Shown here in pieces: positions 21,629 to 30,169 of a stretch of DNA of 64,000 bases (position 1 is the first letter of the stretch; each line of letters begins with the position of its first letter). The position numbers were made by a program, and so were the translations under genes. The notes under the pieces were generated by a model. That model was given only the letters and a program-made list of their open reading frames with translations. It had not been told where the DNA came from and did not search any database. Source of the DNA: Bombella saccharophila (lineage in GTDB: Bacteria; Pseudomonadota; Alphaproteobacteria; Acetobacterales; Acetobacteraceae); contig NZ_JANIDW010000004.1 of the NCBI RefSeq assembly GCF_026385475.1, forward strand, positions 1 to 64,000, given 5' to 3'.

Positions 21629-22803
21629 AACGTAGTACGATTTTGTAAGAGGCCACGCTCGGCAAATCGCTGCGCCATACGGCTATAAGCCTGCCCAAAG
21701 GCACGCACATGCTCTGCTTGCACATTCCATGGCAGAGAGATGCGAATCGCCTGCCCTGCGCCTTCGCCTTGCCCCATAGCCTCCAACACATGGGAGCGCG
21801 CCACTTTGCCGGACGAACAGGCCGAGCCAGCAGAGACGCAATACCCCTCAATATCCAAGGCCATAAGCTGCATCTGCGCCGCTACACCGGGTAGAAGGGC
21901 ACTCACCGTATTCGGCAAGCGCGGGACGTCACGGCCCATAATGACCGCCCCTGCATGGCAGCAGATGGCCTCTAGCTCATCACGCAATATCTGCAGGCGA
22001 CTCCATTCTTGCTGCTGGCTTTCCACCAACGCAGCGGCCATGCTGAGATGCGCTGCAAGGGCGGGGGTACCCCCGCGCCGTCCACGCTCTTGCCCCCCAC
22101 CGGGAAGAAGGGGGGGTAAGGGCCGGTCCTCTGGCAGAAGAAGAGCCCCCGCCCCCATCACCCCGCCCATCTTATGGGCAGATAAAGCAAGGCTCGCCCC
22201 TACTAACGCCCCTGACGCCACGGCTTGAGAGAAAGGGTCTGTCCCGCTCATTCGCCCTGCTGCTTGCACCGCATCAATATGCAAATGCGCCCCATATTGG
22301 CGGCATAAAGCGGCAATATCCTCCAACGGTGCGTACACGCCTGTCTCATTATTCGCCGCCATAATACATACGAGCGCACCTGCCTCTGCTACATGAGAGG
22401 CAAGCTGTGTTTCCAAAGCGGCACATTCTATGAGACCGTTTTGATCCACCGGAATCACACATGCCTCCGGCGCGGCTTTACGAATGGCGTCATGCTCGGT
22501 CGCACCGATGAGGATAGACCGCCCTACCGCATGGCCAAAACCATGCACGGCAAGCGTATTCGCCTCCGTCCCGCCGGAGGTGAACACACAGCTATCCGCC
22601 TCTCGCCCAAAAGCCCCGACAAGCTGTTTGCGTGCTTGCTCTAGCATCACACGGGCCTTACGCCCTGCTGTATGCACAGAGGCGGGATTGCCCAGCTGGG
22701 CCAGCCCCTCATTCAACGCCTGTTGGGCTATGGGGCGTAACGGCTCTGTCGCATTAGCATCCAAATAAAGCGGGTTATGCTGTGAAGGCGGGGCATGAAG
22801 CAT
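21625..22803 (-). CDS. Second cysteine desulfurase paralogue
   Basis: PLP-dependent class V aminotransferase of the NifS/IscS type, 392 residues. It has LYLDANATEPLRP at the N terminus, the PLP lysine in LSAHKMGGVMGAGAL and the catalytic cysteine in SAGSACSSGKVARSHVL. It is first in the operon and overlaps the next desulfurase by 4 bases. Its sequence differs clearly from the second copy, so it is an old duplication rather than a recent one. Both copies keep their catalytic residues. The 272-base gap upstream to the divergent hydrolase should hold the promoter; I see no IscR/Rrf2 gene. Confidence 0.88.
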   Translation of the reverse strand: MLHAPPSQHNPLYLDANATEPLRPIAQQALNEGLAQLGNPASVHTAGRKARVMLEQARKQLVGAFGREADSCVFTSGGTEANTLAVHGFGHAVGRSILIGATEHDAIRKAAPEACVIPVDQNGLIECAALETQLASHVAEAGALVCIMAANNETGVYAPLEDIAALCRQYGAHLHIDAVQAAGRMSGTDPFSQAVASGALVGASLALSAHKMGGVMGAGALLLPEDRPLPPLLPGGGQERGRRGGTPALAAHLSMAAALVESQQQEWSRLQILRDELEAICCHAGAVIMGRDVPRLPNTVSALLPGVAAQMQLMALDIEGYCVSAGSACSSGKVARSHVLEAMGQGEGAGQAIRISLPWNVQAEHVRAFGQAYSRMAQRFAERGLLQNRTTL

Positions 22804-23099
22804 GGAGACTCCTCCTCTTTCTGCTGCCTCTGATAAACCTGACCCTTATAAAGAGACAAACATAATCTGATTTACTTTTTTGAAAAAACCAGCATGTGAG
22901 AGTCGATTTTACTAGAAATTAGTAAAGCAAAACCGATATACAACGCCGATATGCTTCTCTTAGCGGGGCCTATAACCTCACGCTAAGGATGTAAAATCGT
23001 GTCTAGTCGTCTGATACAGGGCTGGGCATATCGGTTCGCACATCACTCTGGGCCTTAAATCATACAGGCAGTAGGGTGGACAAAAAGATTGAGAGACGC

Positions 23100-23825
23100 A
23101 TGCCTGAAGTCATGTTTGCTGGCCCTGATGGGCGGCTTGAAGGCCATTATCACCATTCCGAAGACCCTAACGCTCCTCTCGCCCTTGTCATCCACCCCCA
23201 CCCGCTCCATGGCGGGACGATGAATAACCGCATCACTTACACCATGTATCGGCGTTTTCAGATGATGGGGTTTTCCGTCCTGCGTTATAATTCCCGCGGG
23301 GTTGGCCGCTCTCAAGGCCGTTATGATGGCGGTATTGGGGAAATCTCCGATGCAGCCGCCGCTCTGGACTGGATGCAGATGATTAACCCCAACTCCTCGG
23401 AGTTGTGGATTGCTGGCTATTCCTTCGGAGCCTTTGTAGGGATGCAACTGCTGATGCGCCGGCCAGAAATCCGCGGTTGGATTAGCGTTGCCCCCCCTGC
23501 TGATGATTATGACTTCAACTTCCTCGCCCCCTGCCCCTGTAGCGGGTTAATGATTGCTGGTGGGCGGGATAGCATGGCCCCGGAGCCTGTCATCCGTAAA
23601 CTGGTTGAGAAGCTCAACACACAAAAGAATGTGACGGTGGATTATCGCATCTTCCCAGAGGCAGACCACATCTTCTCCCAGCAAGCGGAGCTGATTGCCG
23701 ATGCGTTGGAGGACCATGTCACCACCCGGCAGAAAAACCTCTTTGCACCAGAGCCTGCCTCTATCGCCGCCCCCGCGCTAGAGCATGAAGCAGAGCCAGA
23801 ACATGCTGAAGAGACCATCGGCTAA
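23100..23825 (+). CDS. Alpha/beta hydrolase
   Basis: Cytosolic serine-hydrolase-fold protein of about 241 residues, in the family often annotated as dienelactone-hydrolase-like. Seen: HPHPLHGGTMNN (oxyanion region), the nucleophile elbow GYSFGAFVG (serine near residue 104), a late aspartate and ADHIF with the catalytic histidine. The C-terminal 30 residues are low-complexity Ala/Glu. I start at the ATG at 23100 (MPEVMFAGPDGRLEG) because homologues begin this way; a GTG at 23076 is in frame. It is divergent from the cysteine desulfurases and lies 40 bases before tyrS. Substrate unknown. Confidence 0.82.
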   Translation: MPEVMFAGPDGRLEGHYHHSEDPNAPLALVIHPHPLHGGTMNNRITYTMYRRFQMMGFSVLRYNSRGVGRSQGRYDGGIGEISDAAAALDWMQMINPNSSELWIAGYSFGAFVGMQLLMRRPEIRGWISVAPPADDYDFNFLAPCPCSGLMIAGGRDSMAPEPVIRKLVEKLNTQKNVTVDYRIFPEADHIFSQQAELIADALEDHVTTRQKNLFAPEPASIAAPALEHEAEPEHAEETIG

Positions 23826-23865
23826 GCGATCCCCCTTGCTATAGACTATTGAGAAGAGCTTTTTC

Positions 23866-25116
23866 ATGACCGATATCGCGCTTAAAAGCCCTTTCCTGCG
23901 GGAAGCTCAGGCCCGTGGGATGATCTTCCAATGCACCGATTATGAGGCGTTGGATGCTCTTATGCAGGAAGGCCCCATTACGGCCTATATCGGCTTTGAC
24001 CCTACAGCTGATTCCCTGCATGTGGGTAATGCGATGTCGATTATGATGTTGCGGCTTTTACAAAAGCACGGCCATCACCCTATCGCGCTCATCGGTGGGG
24101 GGACGGCGAAAATTGGCGACCCGTCCTTCCGCGATGAGGCCCGCTCGCTCATGAGCAACGAGACCATCACCCATAATCTTGCAGGGTTGCGCGCCTCACT
24201 GGGGCAATTTTTGGATTTTGATGATGGTCAATGTCGCCTCGTCAATAATGCGGATTGGTTGGATAAGCTCTCTTACATCAGCCTATTGCAAGATGTTGGG
24301 GTGCAATTCTCTGTCAGTCGGATGCTCTCTTTTGAGAGTGTGAAGCAACGCCTTGAGCGTGAGCAGGGGCTGACCTTCTTAGAGTTCAACTACTCCATCC
24401 TTCAGGCATTCGACTTCCGGGAGCTCTATCGCCGTCATGGGGCCATCCTTCAGATGGGGGGCTCTGACCAATGGGGCAATATCGTCTCCGGCATTGACCT
24501 CGCTCGCCGTACCGATGGGGCGCGGCTATTTGGGCTGACAACACCGCTTGTTACCACCTCCTCTGGGGCTAAGATGGGCAAGTCCGCCAATGGGGCGGTG
24601 TGGGTCCGCAAAGAGCGGCGGCCTGTATTTGATTACTGGCAGTTCTGGCGCAATACGGAAGATGCGGATATAGGCCGCTTCCTCAAAATGTTTACCGACC
24701 TCCCCGTGGAGGAATGTGAACGCCTCGGCGCGCTGGAAGGGGCAGAGATTAACGAGGCCAAGAAGATTCTGGCTACAGAGGCCACAGCCATCTGCCACGG
24801 CCGTGCTGCCGCTGAGGAAGCCGCTGCAACCGCCCGCACCGTGTTTGAGCAAGGCAGCACACAAGCCGCCCTGCCAGAAGTCACCCTGCCTGCCAGCCTA
24901 TTTGCCGAGGGCGTACCTGCCTTTAAGCTCTTTGCAGAGGCAAGCTTAGCCGCCAGCGGGGGCGAGGCACGCCGCCTCATCCGCGGGGGTGGTGCCCGGC
25001 TGAATGATGTCGTCATCAAAGATGAGAATCAAATCATCACATCTGCCGACCTAACAGACGGCACGCTAAAGCTCTCCTCCGGCAAGAAGAAACATATCCT
25101 CATCCGGGTAGAGTAA
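23866..25116 (+). CDS. tyrS: Tyrosyl-tRNA synthetase
   Basis: Class I synthetase charging tRNA-Tyr. The HIGH-type motif is LHVGNAM near residue 48. The KMSKS-type motif is GAKMGKSANGAVW near residue 230. The tyrosine-binding part GSDQWGNIVSG lies between, and a C-terminal S4 RNA-binding domain covers the last 65 residues (ASGGEARRLIRGGGARLND). The length of 416 residues is normal. It may be cotranscribed with the upstream hydrolase. Confidence 0.96.
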   Translation: MTDIALKSPFLREAQARGMIFQCTDYEALDALMQEGPITAYIGFDPTADSLHVGNAMSIMMLRLLQKHGHHPIALIGGGTAKIGDPSFRDEARSLMSNETITHNLAGLRASLGQFLDFDDGQCRLVNNADWLDKLSYISLLQDVGVQFSVSRMLSFESVKQRLEREQGLTFLEFNYSILQAFDFRELYRRHGAILQMGGSDQWGNIVSGIDLARRTDGARLFGLTTPLVTTSSGAKMGKSANGAVWVRKERRPVFDYWQFWRNTEDADIGRFLKMFTDLPVEECERLGALEGAEINEAKKILATEATAICHGRAAAEEAAATARTVFEQGSTQAALPEVTLPASLFAEGVPAFKLFAEASLAASGGEARRLIRGGGARLNDVVIKDENQIITSADLTDGTLKLSSGKKKHILIRVE

Positions 25117-25129
25117 CAGGGCAGCCCTC

Positions 25130-26761
25130 CTAGAGGGGCACGTGCTCCAGCACCCATTCCACCTTTTGCTGGCGGCGGGGGCGTGTCTCGGCCCCCTCCT
25201 TCTCTGTTACAGGTGATGTTAACGTCCGGCCGGGGCGGGAATAAACGACAATCTGGCGCGTTTCCACCGGTGTGCCGCGGCCCATATACAGGTCGTCCTC
25301 CACGGCTATCTCTCCACCTGTTTGATGAAAACGCCATATCTCAGAGGCTGTATGGAGGATAATCTCTTCATCCTCGCGCTCTACCCGCACATCAGGATGA
25401 ATATGGAAACGCAGCGCAAAAGACACATCACGCTCCCCTTCCACACGCTCGCAGCCGCGTAACTCCTCCCCTGAAGGGTCTAAAAAGAGCGAGCGGGACC
25501 ATATCACCCCATGAGAGGGATAATAGCCATTATGAGAGAGATGCACGGCGTCTGCTCGGCCCTCTCGCTCTTGCTGGCAACGCACTTGTGAAGGCCGGTG
25601 CGTTATATGACCATCCGCCCCAAACCCTGATGAGGATTCCCCCTCCACAATTAGGGCTGTATGAGCAGCAGACGAGCGCAAGGCGCGTTGCCATCCCCCG
25701 CCCATAGCAGAGCCACAATTTACAAATAATCGCTGCCGATGATGGGAGAACTCAAAAGACAACGTCCCCGCATGGGCCATACGGTCCAACCCGCGCGGTG
25801 GGGGTGGGGCTGCATCCACCAATAAAAGGGCCCGCCCTGCTGTAAGCCGCACAAAACCACCTTGGCTCAAACTCGAGGCAACAATGCGGTAGCGTTCGGC
25901 TTGCTCTAACAAAGCGGTAATGGATTTTGCGCCATGTTCCTGCGCGCCATTAAAGAGGGCTAGCCCCCCATCGCCATGGCAAAAAGCCCGCAATACTGCA
26001 CAAGCCCGCCCTAAAGCGACAGAGACGCACTCTGGTGGCAGCCATTGCAAAACACCGAACATCCCTTGAATCGCAGTAAGTTCCTGCACGCAGCGATATT
26101 GCGCTTCCGGGCTACGCTCTGCTGCAATACCCTCCTCCCCCAGCAGACGGGTCAACACATGGGGAAGTTGCTCCTCAAAGCGTTTAAAAAAGCCATCATA
26201 ATGAGGCACCGCCATATAGACGGCTAACACCCCACGCAGAGCAGCAAGCTCCTCCCAACCTAATGAGGAAAGAGGCAACATTGCCGAGAGCCGCCGTCCA
26301 TCCTTCACTGCAGCCTCTAACACAATATGCTGTGTGTTCACTGTAGCGGTGGAAAGGCAGAATTCATAATGCCCGAACCAATTTGCCAAACGGCGGCCTA
26401 TTACCCCACCCTCCCGCGCAATAGGGTCATTAGGAGGACGGTCCGCCCATGAGGCCACCATAGAACGCGCCAATAGCCGCGCCCCATTCGTGCCGAACGT
26501 ACGCAGATCCTTCAACCAATCAAAACTATAGAACCAACGCCGTACATCCTCAGGCCAATCATTCTTATGCCAAACATCCCGCATTGGTAGGCGATACGTT
26601 TTTTGTGCAAAGCGGAATACACCACCTGTCAGCAACGCAGCTTGGTCGATGTCCCCTTCTTCTCGATCCTGATACAAGCAGACAGGGCCAACCTCACCGC
26701 GCTGGCGAGCCGGTAAGGAAGCACATAAAAGCCGAACATACCGCCAGCAGGACTTAAACAA
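25130..26761 (-). CDS. Heparinase II/III-like protein
   Basis: A 543-residue protein of the heparinase II/III family, often found in alphaproteobacteria near rsmB/rpe/purH. The N-terminal half is an alpha-helical toroid (KNDWPEDVRRWFYSFDWLKDLRTFG, WADRPPNDPIAREGGVIGRR). The C-terminal half is beta-rich, with FSHHRQRLFVNCGSAMGGG near residue 335. Family members are polysaccharide lyases, but the substrate of this housekeeping-type branch is not known. No signal peptide is evident, so an exported lyase is not assured. Start is a TTG at 26761 behind the motif GAGGGGGC, 14 bases after rpe; the two are probably one operon. Confidence 0.82.
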   Translation of the reverse strand: MFKSCWRYVRLLCASLPARQRGEVGPVCLYQDREEGDIDQAALLTGGVFRFAQKTYRLPMRDVWHKNDWPEDVRRWFYSFDWLKDLRTFGTNGARLLARSMVASWADRPPNDPIAREGGVIGRRLANWFGHYEFCLSTATVNTQHIVLEAAVKDGRRLSAMLPLSSLGWEELAALRGVLAVYMAVPHYDGFFKRFEEQLPHVLTRLLGEEGIAAERSPEAQYRCVQELTAIQGMFGVLQWLPPECVSVALGRACAVLRAFCHGDGGLALFNGAQEHGAKSITALLEQAERYRIVASSLSQGGFVRLTAGRALLLVDAAPPPPRGLDRMAHAGTLSFEFSHHRQRLFVNCGSAMGGGWQRALRSSAAHTALIVEGESSSGFGADGHITHRPSQVRCQQEREGRADAVHLSHNGYYPSHGVIWSRSLFLDPSGEELRGCERVEGERDVSFALRFHIHPDVRVEREDEEIILHTASEIWRFHQTGGEIAVEDDLYMGRGTPVETRQIVVYSRPGRTLTSPVTEKEGAETRPRRQQKVEWVLEHVPL

Positions 26762-26775
26762 GCCTCAGCCCCCTC

Positions 26776-27438
26776 TCATGCACGACGTGCGGGGCGGGCC
26801 GCAGCGCGCATCCCCTCTATAGCGGCTTTGCGGTCATCCTTGCCAAAAATAGCAGAGCCTGCCACGAGCATAGTCGCCCCGGCCTCCGTCACCAACGGGG
26901 TTGTAGTTTCATCAATCCCACCATCAACGCCTAGTGTAATATCCCGCCCGCTCTTACGGATCATCTCTGCAAGGGTGCGGATTTTAGCAAGCTGACCATG
27001 CAGGAACTTCTGCCCCCCAAAACCGGGATTAACCGTCATAACCAAGATAATATCGACCATATCCATGACTTCGGACAAAGCCTCTGGTGGGGTTGCAGGA
27101 CAGATCGCCACCCCTGCTTTACAGCCTAAGGCGTGGATGGTTTGCAGCGTCCGATGCAGATGAGCATTCCCCTCCACATGCACCGTAATATGATCTGCTC
27201 CCGCTTTGGCCGTGGCCTCTAAATACGGGTCCACAGGGTCAATCATCAAATGGACATCAAACTTAGCCTGACTATGCGGCCGCAAAGCTTTAATAACCGG
27301 CATCCCAAAGGAAATATTAGGCACAAAATGCCCATCCATAACATCAAGATGCAACCATGGGGCCTCTACCACCGCGCTCATTTCCTGACGCAGATTAGAG
27401 AAATCAGCAGCAAGCAGGCTCGGTGCAATTACAGGCAT
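26776..27438 (-). CDS. rpe: Ribulose-phosphate 3-epimerase
   Basis: Interconverts ribulose-5-phosphate and xylulose-5-phosphate in the pentose phosphate pathway. TIM barrel of 220 residues with IAPSLLAADFSNL at the N terminus, the metal-binding motifs HLDVMDGHFVPNISFG and DVHLMI, and MTVNPGFGGQ plus GVDGGI near the end. A normal, complete enzyme, first in a two-gene unit with the heparinase-like gene. Acetic acid bacteria depend heavily on this pathway. Confidence 0.97.
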   Translation of the reverse strand: MPVIAPSLLAADFSNLRQEMSAVVEAPWLHLDVMDGHFVPNISFGMPVIKALRPHSQAKFDVHLMIDPVDPYLEATAKAGADHITVHVEGNAHLHRTLQTIHALGCKAGVAICPATPPEALSEVMDMVDIILVMTVNPGFGGQKFLHGQLAKIRTLAEMIRKSGRDITLGVDGGIDETTTPLVTEAGATMLVAGSAIFGKDDRKAAIEGMRAAARPARRA

Positions 27439-27539
27439 ATGCCCCCCATTTTAAGAAAGACTAAATTCATACATCCCGATATTGGCAGAAACAGGCATTT
27501 TTACAAGAGAAACCGCCCGCCCCTCCTCCCCCATAGGGC

Positions 27540-27568
27540 TTGTCTCTATTGAACGCACACTCTTATCT
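27540..27568 (+). promoter_or_regulatory. Promoter of the TPP-riboswitch operon
   Basis: TTGTCT at 27540 and TTATCT at 27563, 17 bases apart, about 20 bases before the riboswitch. Position and spacing fit a sigma-70 promoter. Confidence 0.55.
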
Positions 27569-27587
27569 CTGCTAACAAAGCATATAT

Positions 27588-27690
27588 GTTCCGAGGGGTG
27601 CCTTCATCTGCAAGGCTGAGAGGATGGGTAAGGCCATCCAACCCTTTGAACCTGATCCGGTTCGTACCGGCGAAGGGACAGGAAAATAGT
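27588..27690 (+). promoter_or_regulatory. Thiamine pyrophosphate (TPP) riboswitch
   Basis: The conserved THI-box elements are present in order: GAGGGGTGCC at 27593, GGCTGAGAGGATGGG (the pyrimidine-sensor arm) at 27614, and ACCCTTTGAACCTGATCCGG at 27641, followed by TTCGTACCGGCGAAGGGA. These form the P1-P5 fold that binds TPP and lowers expression of genes below when thiamine is plentiful. The next gene starts about 84 bases beyond it. Confidence 0.96.
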
Positions 27691-27738
27691 ACGGATGGGA
27701 CAACCCCATCTTCCCCTGAACTAACGCCAGCCCAGCGA

Positions 27739-27764
27739 ACCTTCCCTATCGACCTCTCGAAGGT
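27739..27764 (+). promoter_or_regulatory. Hairpin covering the Shine-Dalgarno of the TonB receptor
   Basis: ACCTTC (27739-27744) is a perfect inverted match to GAAGGT (27759-27764), which is the ribosome binding site 9 bases before the ATG at 27774. Folding would hide the site. This suggests the riboswitch acts on translation initiation; no terminator with a T-run is visible in the leader. Confidence 0.55.
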
Positions 27765-27773
27765 GAAGATTCT

Positions 27774-30167
27774 ATGCGCTTATCTTTTTCTAGCTTACAG
27801 GCCCTCCTCTTACTCCCCTTATGTTGCCCCAGCTTAGCCTTGGCTGAGGAGCAAACAAAAGGCCAACAGACGCACACACCAACACATCCCACCTCACATC
27901 CCACCACCTCACATCCCCATGATGTGCAGGCAAAAGAGGTGGAATATATCACCACCCATGCCACAACGGAGGTCACCCAACGCGGTGGGGGGTTAATCCG
28001 CCCTCAACATGGCACGCAATCCATCAGTGAGGTGGGCCGTAGCTATATGGATGTACAAGCCCCTACGGCTTCGGCTTTTCAGCTTGTCTCCATTTTACCC
28101 GGTGCAAATGTTGCTACCTCCGACCCTTTTGGCATTTCCCCTAATACGAATATCAGTGTCCGTGGGCTAAATGGGGATGCTATTGGCTATGTCTTAGAGG
28201 GTATGCCCCTCAATGATATTGCCTCTTATGGTGGGTATCCCAACCAATTTGCTGATACAGAGAATTACAGCACCGTTGGGCTGCAACAAAGCTCCTCCGA
28301 CCTTGATAGCCCCGTCCTCAATGCCGCTGGTGGGTTGATGAAGCTCTCCTTCCTAGACCCGGCCTTTAAACCCGGCGGGTTTGCCTCTTTCTCATACGGC
28401 TCTTTTAACACGCGGCGCGGCTTCCTCCGGCTTGAGACAGGCGAGATTGGCCATAGTGGCGTCCGCGGCTTTGCCTCTTACTCCAACACCCATACTGATA
28501 ATTGGCGCAGCGGCGGGTACGACACCCGCCAGCATATTGACTTCAAGCTCCTTAAAGAATGGGGGCAGGACAATCGCGCAAGCCTTGTTGGGTCATGGAA
28601 CAGGACCATCACCAGCTATTATCCCTTCACGTCCCTCAAGGATTGGAAAACATACGGCACCCATAGCGGTGCCCTCACCCATCATTATGAACCCGGCGAT
28701 AATAGCTATAATTACTGGCGACTTTCCCGCGACCCAGAGGAAACGCTCTATGTCGGTGCGCCTGTGCATCTGCGCTTTAACCAGCGTTATAGTTTTGACA
28801 TCACCCCTTATGCTCAAAGCGCTTATGGTAACTTCCCGTACGGCTCCCAGCTCTCTGGTACAGGCAATTATTATGGCACCCAGCCTGTCTCCTCCCTCCC
28901 TTTAACCGATAATCAAACCGTCCGTTCCGAATACACGCAGCGTAGCTATCGCGCTGGGGTGAATATGGCCTTCCATGCCCGGTATAAATGGAATGATTTC
29001 GTTATGGGGTATTGGTATGACTACTCCGATGATAACCAACGCCAACCCTTTACCACCGTTAATGATGATGGAAGTTCGGCCAATATTTGGGCCGATAAAC
29101 GGCGTGACCGTGTGCTAATGCCCAATGGTAACCCTTACCTTGCGGGGGCCTTTCATACTATGTCGCAGGTCAATGCGCTGTATATAGGCGACCATATCTC
29201 CCTCATGCAGGATAGATTAGCGATGGATATTGGCTTTAAAGAGGTCATGATGCATCGTTGGGGAACAAATGACGTCCCCGGCCCTCAGCGGACCATCTCT
29301 AGTAATAAAGCCGAGCCACTGCCGCGCTTTGGCATGAGGTGGAACTTTACCAAGCAGGACCAGCTCTTCCTCAACGTCAACACCAACTTCCGCGCCCCAA
29401 CAGCCTCCAGCTATTACAACCAATATGCTGGGACAGATGCGAATGGCAACGCCAATGGCTCCCTCAGCAAAGCGGGGACAAACCATCTTAAAAATGAATA
29501 TTCCATCGCAGAGGAGTTTGGCTATCGCCGTACGGGGGAATGGATTACTGCGAGCGTGACCTTCTTTAACTACAATTTCCGCAATCGGCAGATTAAAACA
29601 GGGGAGCCCAATAACCCCAATATCTCCACCTCCATCAATGCGGGGAAGCAAACCTCACGCGGGGTAGATGTAGAGATTGGCACACGCCCTTGGCATCATC
29701 TCAGCCCCTATGCCTCTTTTGAATATCTCCATGCCACCATCGATAGTAACATTGCCGCTAGGGGGGACCTCCTCCCTACAGCAGGCAAAACGGCTATCCG
29801 TAGCCCTCATTTCCAAGCGGGAGCGGGGTTACGCTATGATGATGGACACTTCTTCAGCATGGTGACGATGCATTATATAAGCCACCAATATGCCACCTTT
29901 ATGAATGATGAACGCATCCCTGCCATCATGACGGCAGACCTCGCTTTGGGGTACCGCTTTAACAATATCGGCGTACTCCAAAAACCCACCTTGCGCCTGA
30001 ACCTGAGCAATTTAAGCAATCAACGTTACCTCTCTGGTATTAACAGCACCGCTTTTAACGCTCATACGACAACCGGCCTGCATGGGACGCGCATTAAAGG
30101 CTCCAGCCCTGATTACTTCATCGGCAGTCCCTTTGCCGCCCTTGCAAGCTTTACGGCGGGGTTTTGA
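27774..30167 (+). CDS. TonB-dependent outer-membrane receptor, probably for thiamine
   Basis: A 797-residue outer-membrane beta-barrel receptor. It has a signal peptide (cleavage after about residue 24, CPSLALA), a Thr/His/Pro-rich linker at residues 33-50, a plug domain (about 60-190, with NISVRGLNGDAIGYVLEGMP) and a 22-strand-type barrel ending in the aromatic signature ASFTAGF. The TPP riboswitch upstream, and a kinase and PnuT-type transporter downstream, point to thiamine or a phosphorylated form as substrate. I do not recognise a clear TonB box. Function is inferred from regulation and neighbours, not from the barrel itself. Confidence 0.85.
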   Translation: MRLSFSSLQALLLLPLCCPSLALAEEQTKGQQTHTPTHPTSHPTTSHPHDVQAKEVEYITTHATTEVTQRGGGLIRPQHGTQSISEVGRSYMDVQAPTASAFQLVSILPGANVATSDPFGISPNTNISVRGLNGDAIGYVLEGMPLNDIASYGGYPNQFADTENYSTVGLQQSSSDLDSPVLNAAGGLMKLSFLDPAFKPGGFASFSYGSFNTRRGFLRLETGEIGHSGVRGFASYSNTHTDNWRSGGYDTRQHIDFKLLKEWGQDNRASLVGSWNRTITSYYPFTSLKDWKTYGTHSGALTHHYEPGDNSYNYWRLSRDPEETLYVGAPVHLRFNQRYSFDITPYAQSAYGNFPYGSQLSGTGNYYGTQPVSSLPLTDNQTVRSEYTQRSYRAGVNMAFHARYKWNDFVMGYWYDYSDDNQRQPFTTVNDDGSSANIWADKRRDRVLMPNGNPYLAGAFHTMSQVNALYIGDHISLMQDRLAMDIGFKEVMMHRWGTNDVPGPQRTISSNKAEPLPRFGMRWNFTKQDQLFLNVNTNFRAPTASSYYNQYAGTDANGNANGSLSKAGTNHLKNEYSIAEEFGYRRTGEWITASVTFFNYNFRNRQIKTGEPNNPNISTSINAGKQTSRGVDVEIGTRPWHHLSPYASFEYLHATIDSNIAARGDLLPTAGKTAIRSPHFQAGAGLRYDDGHFFSMVTMHYISHQYATFMNDERIPAIMTADLALGYRFNNIGVLQKPTLRLNLSNLSNQRYLSGINSTAFNAHTTTGLHGTRIKGSSPDYFIGSPFAALASFTAGF

Positions 30168-30169
30168 GC

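Noticed and set aside
22081-22130. G7 and similar short homopolymers inside the second cysteine desulfurase and bioA
   Set aside because: They lie within intact reading frames with normal family sequence on both sides, so no evidence of slippage.
23076-23099. GTG start of the alpha/beta hydrolase
   Set aside because: Family members start at MPEV-type residues, which match the ATG at 23100.
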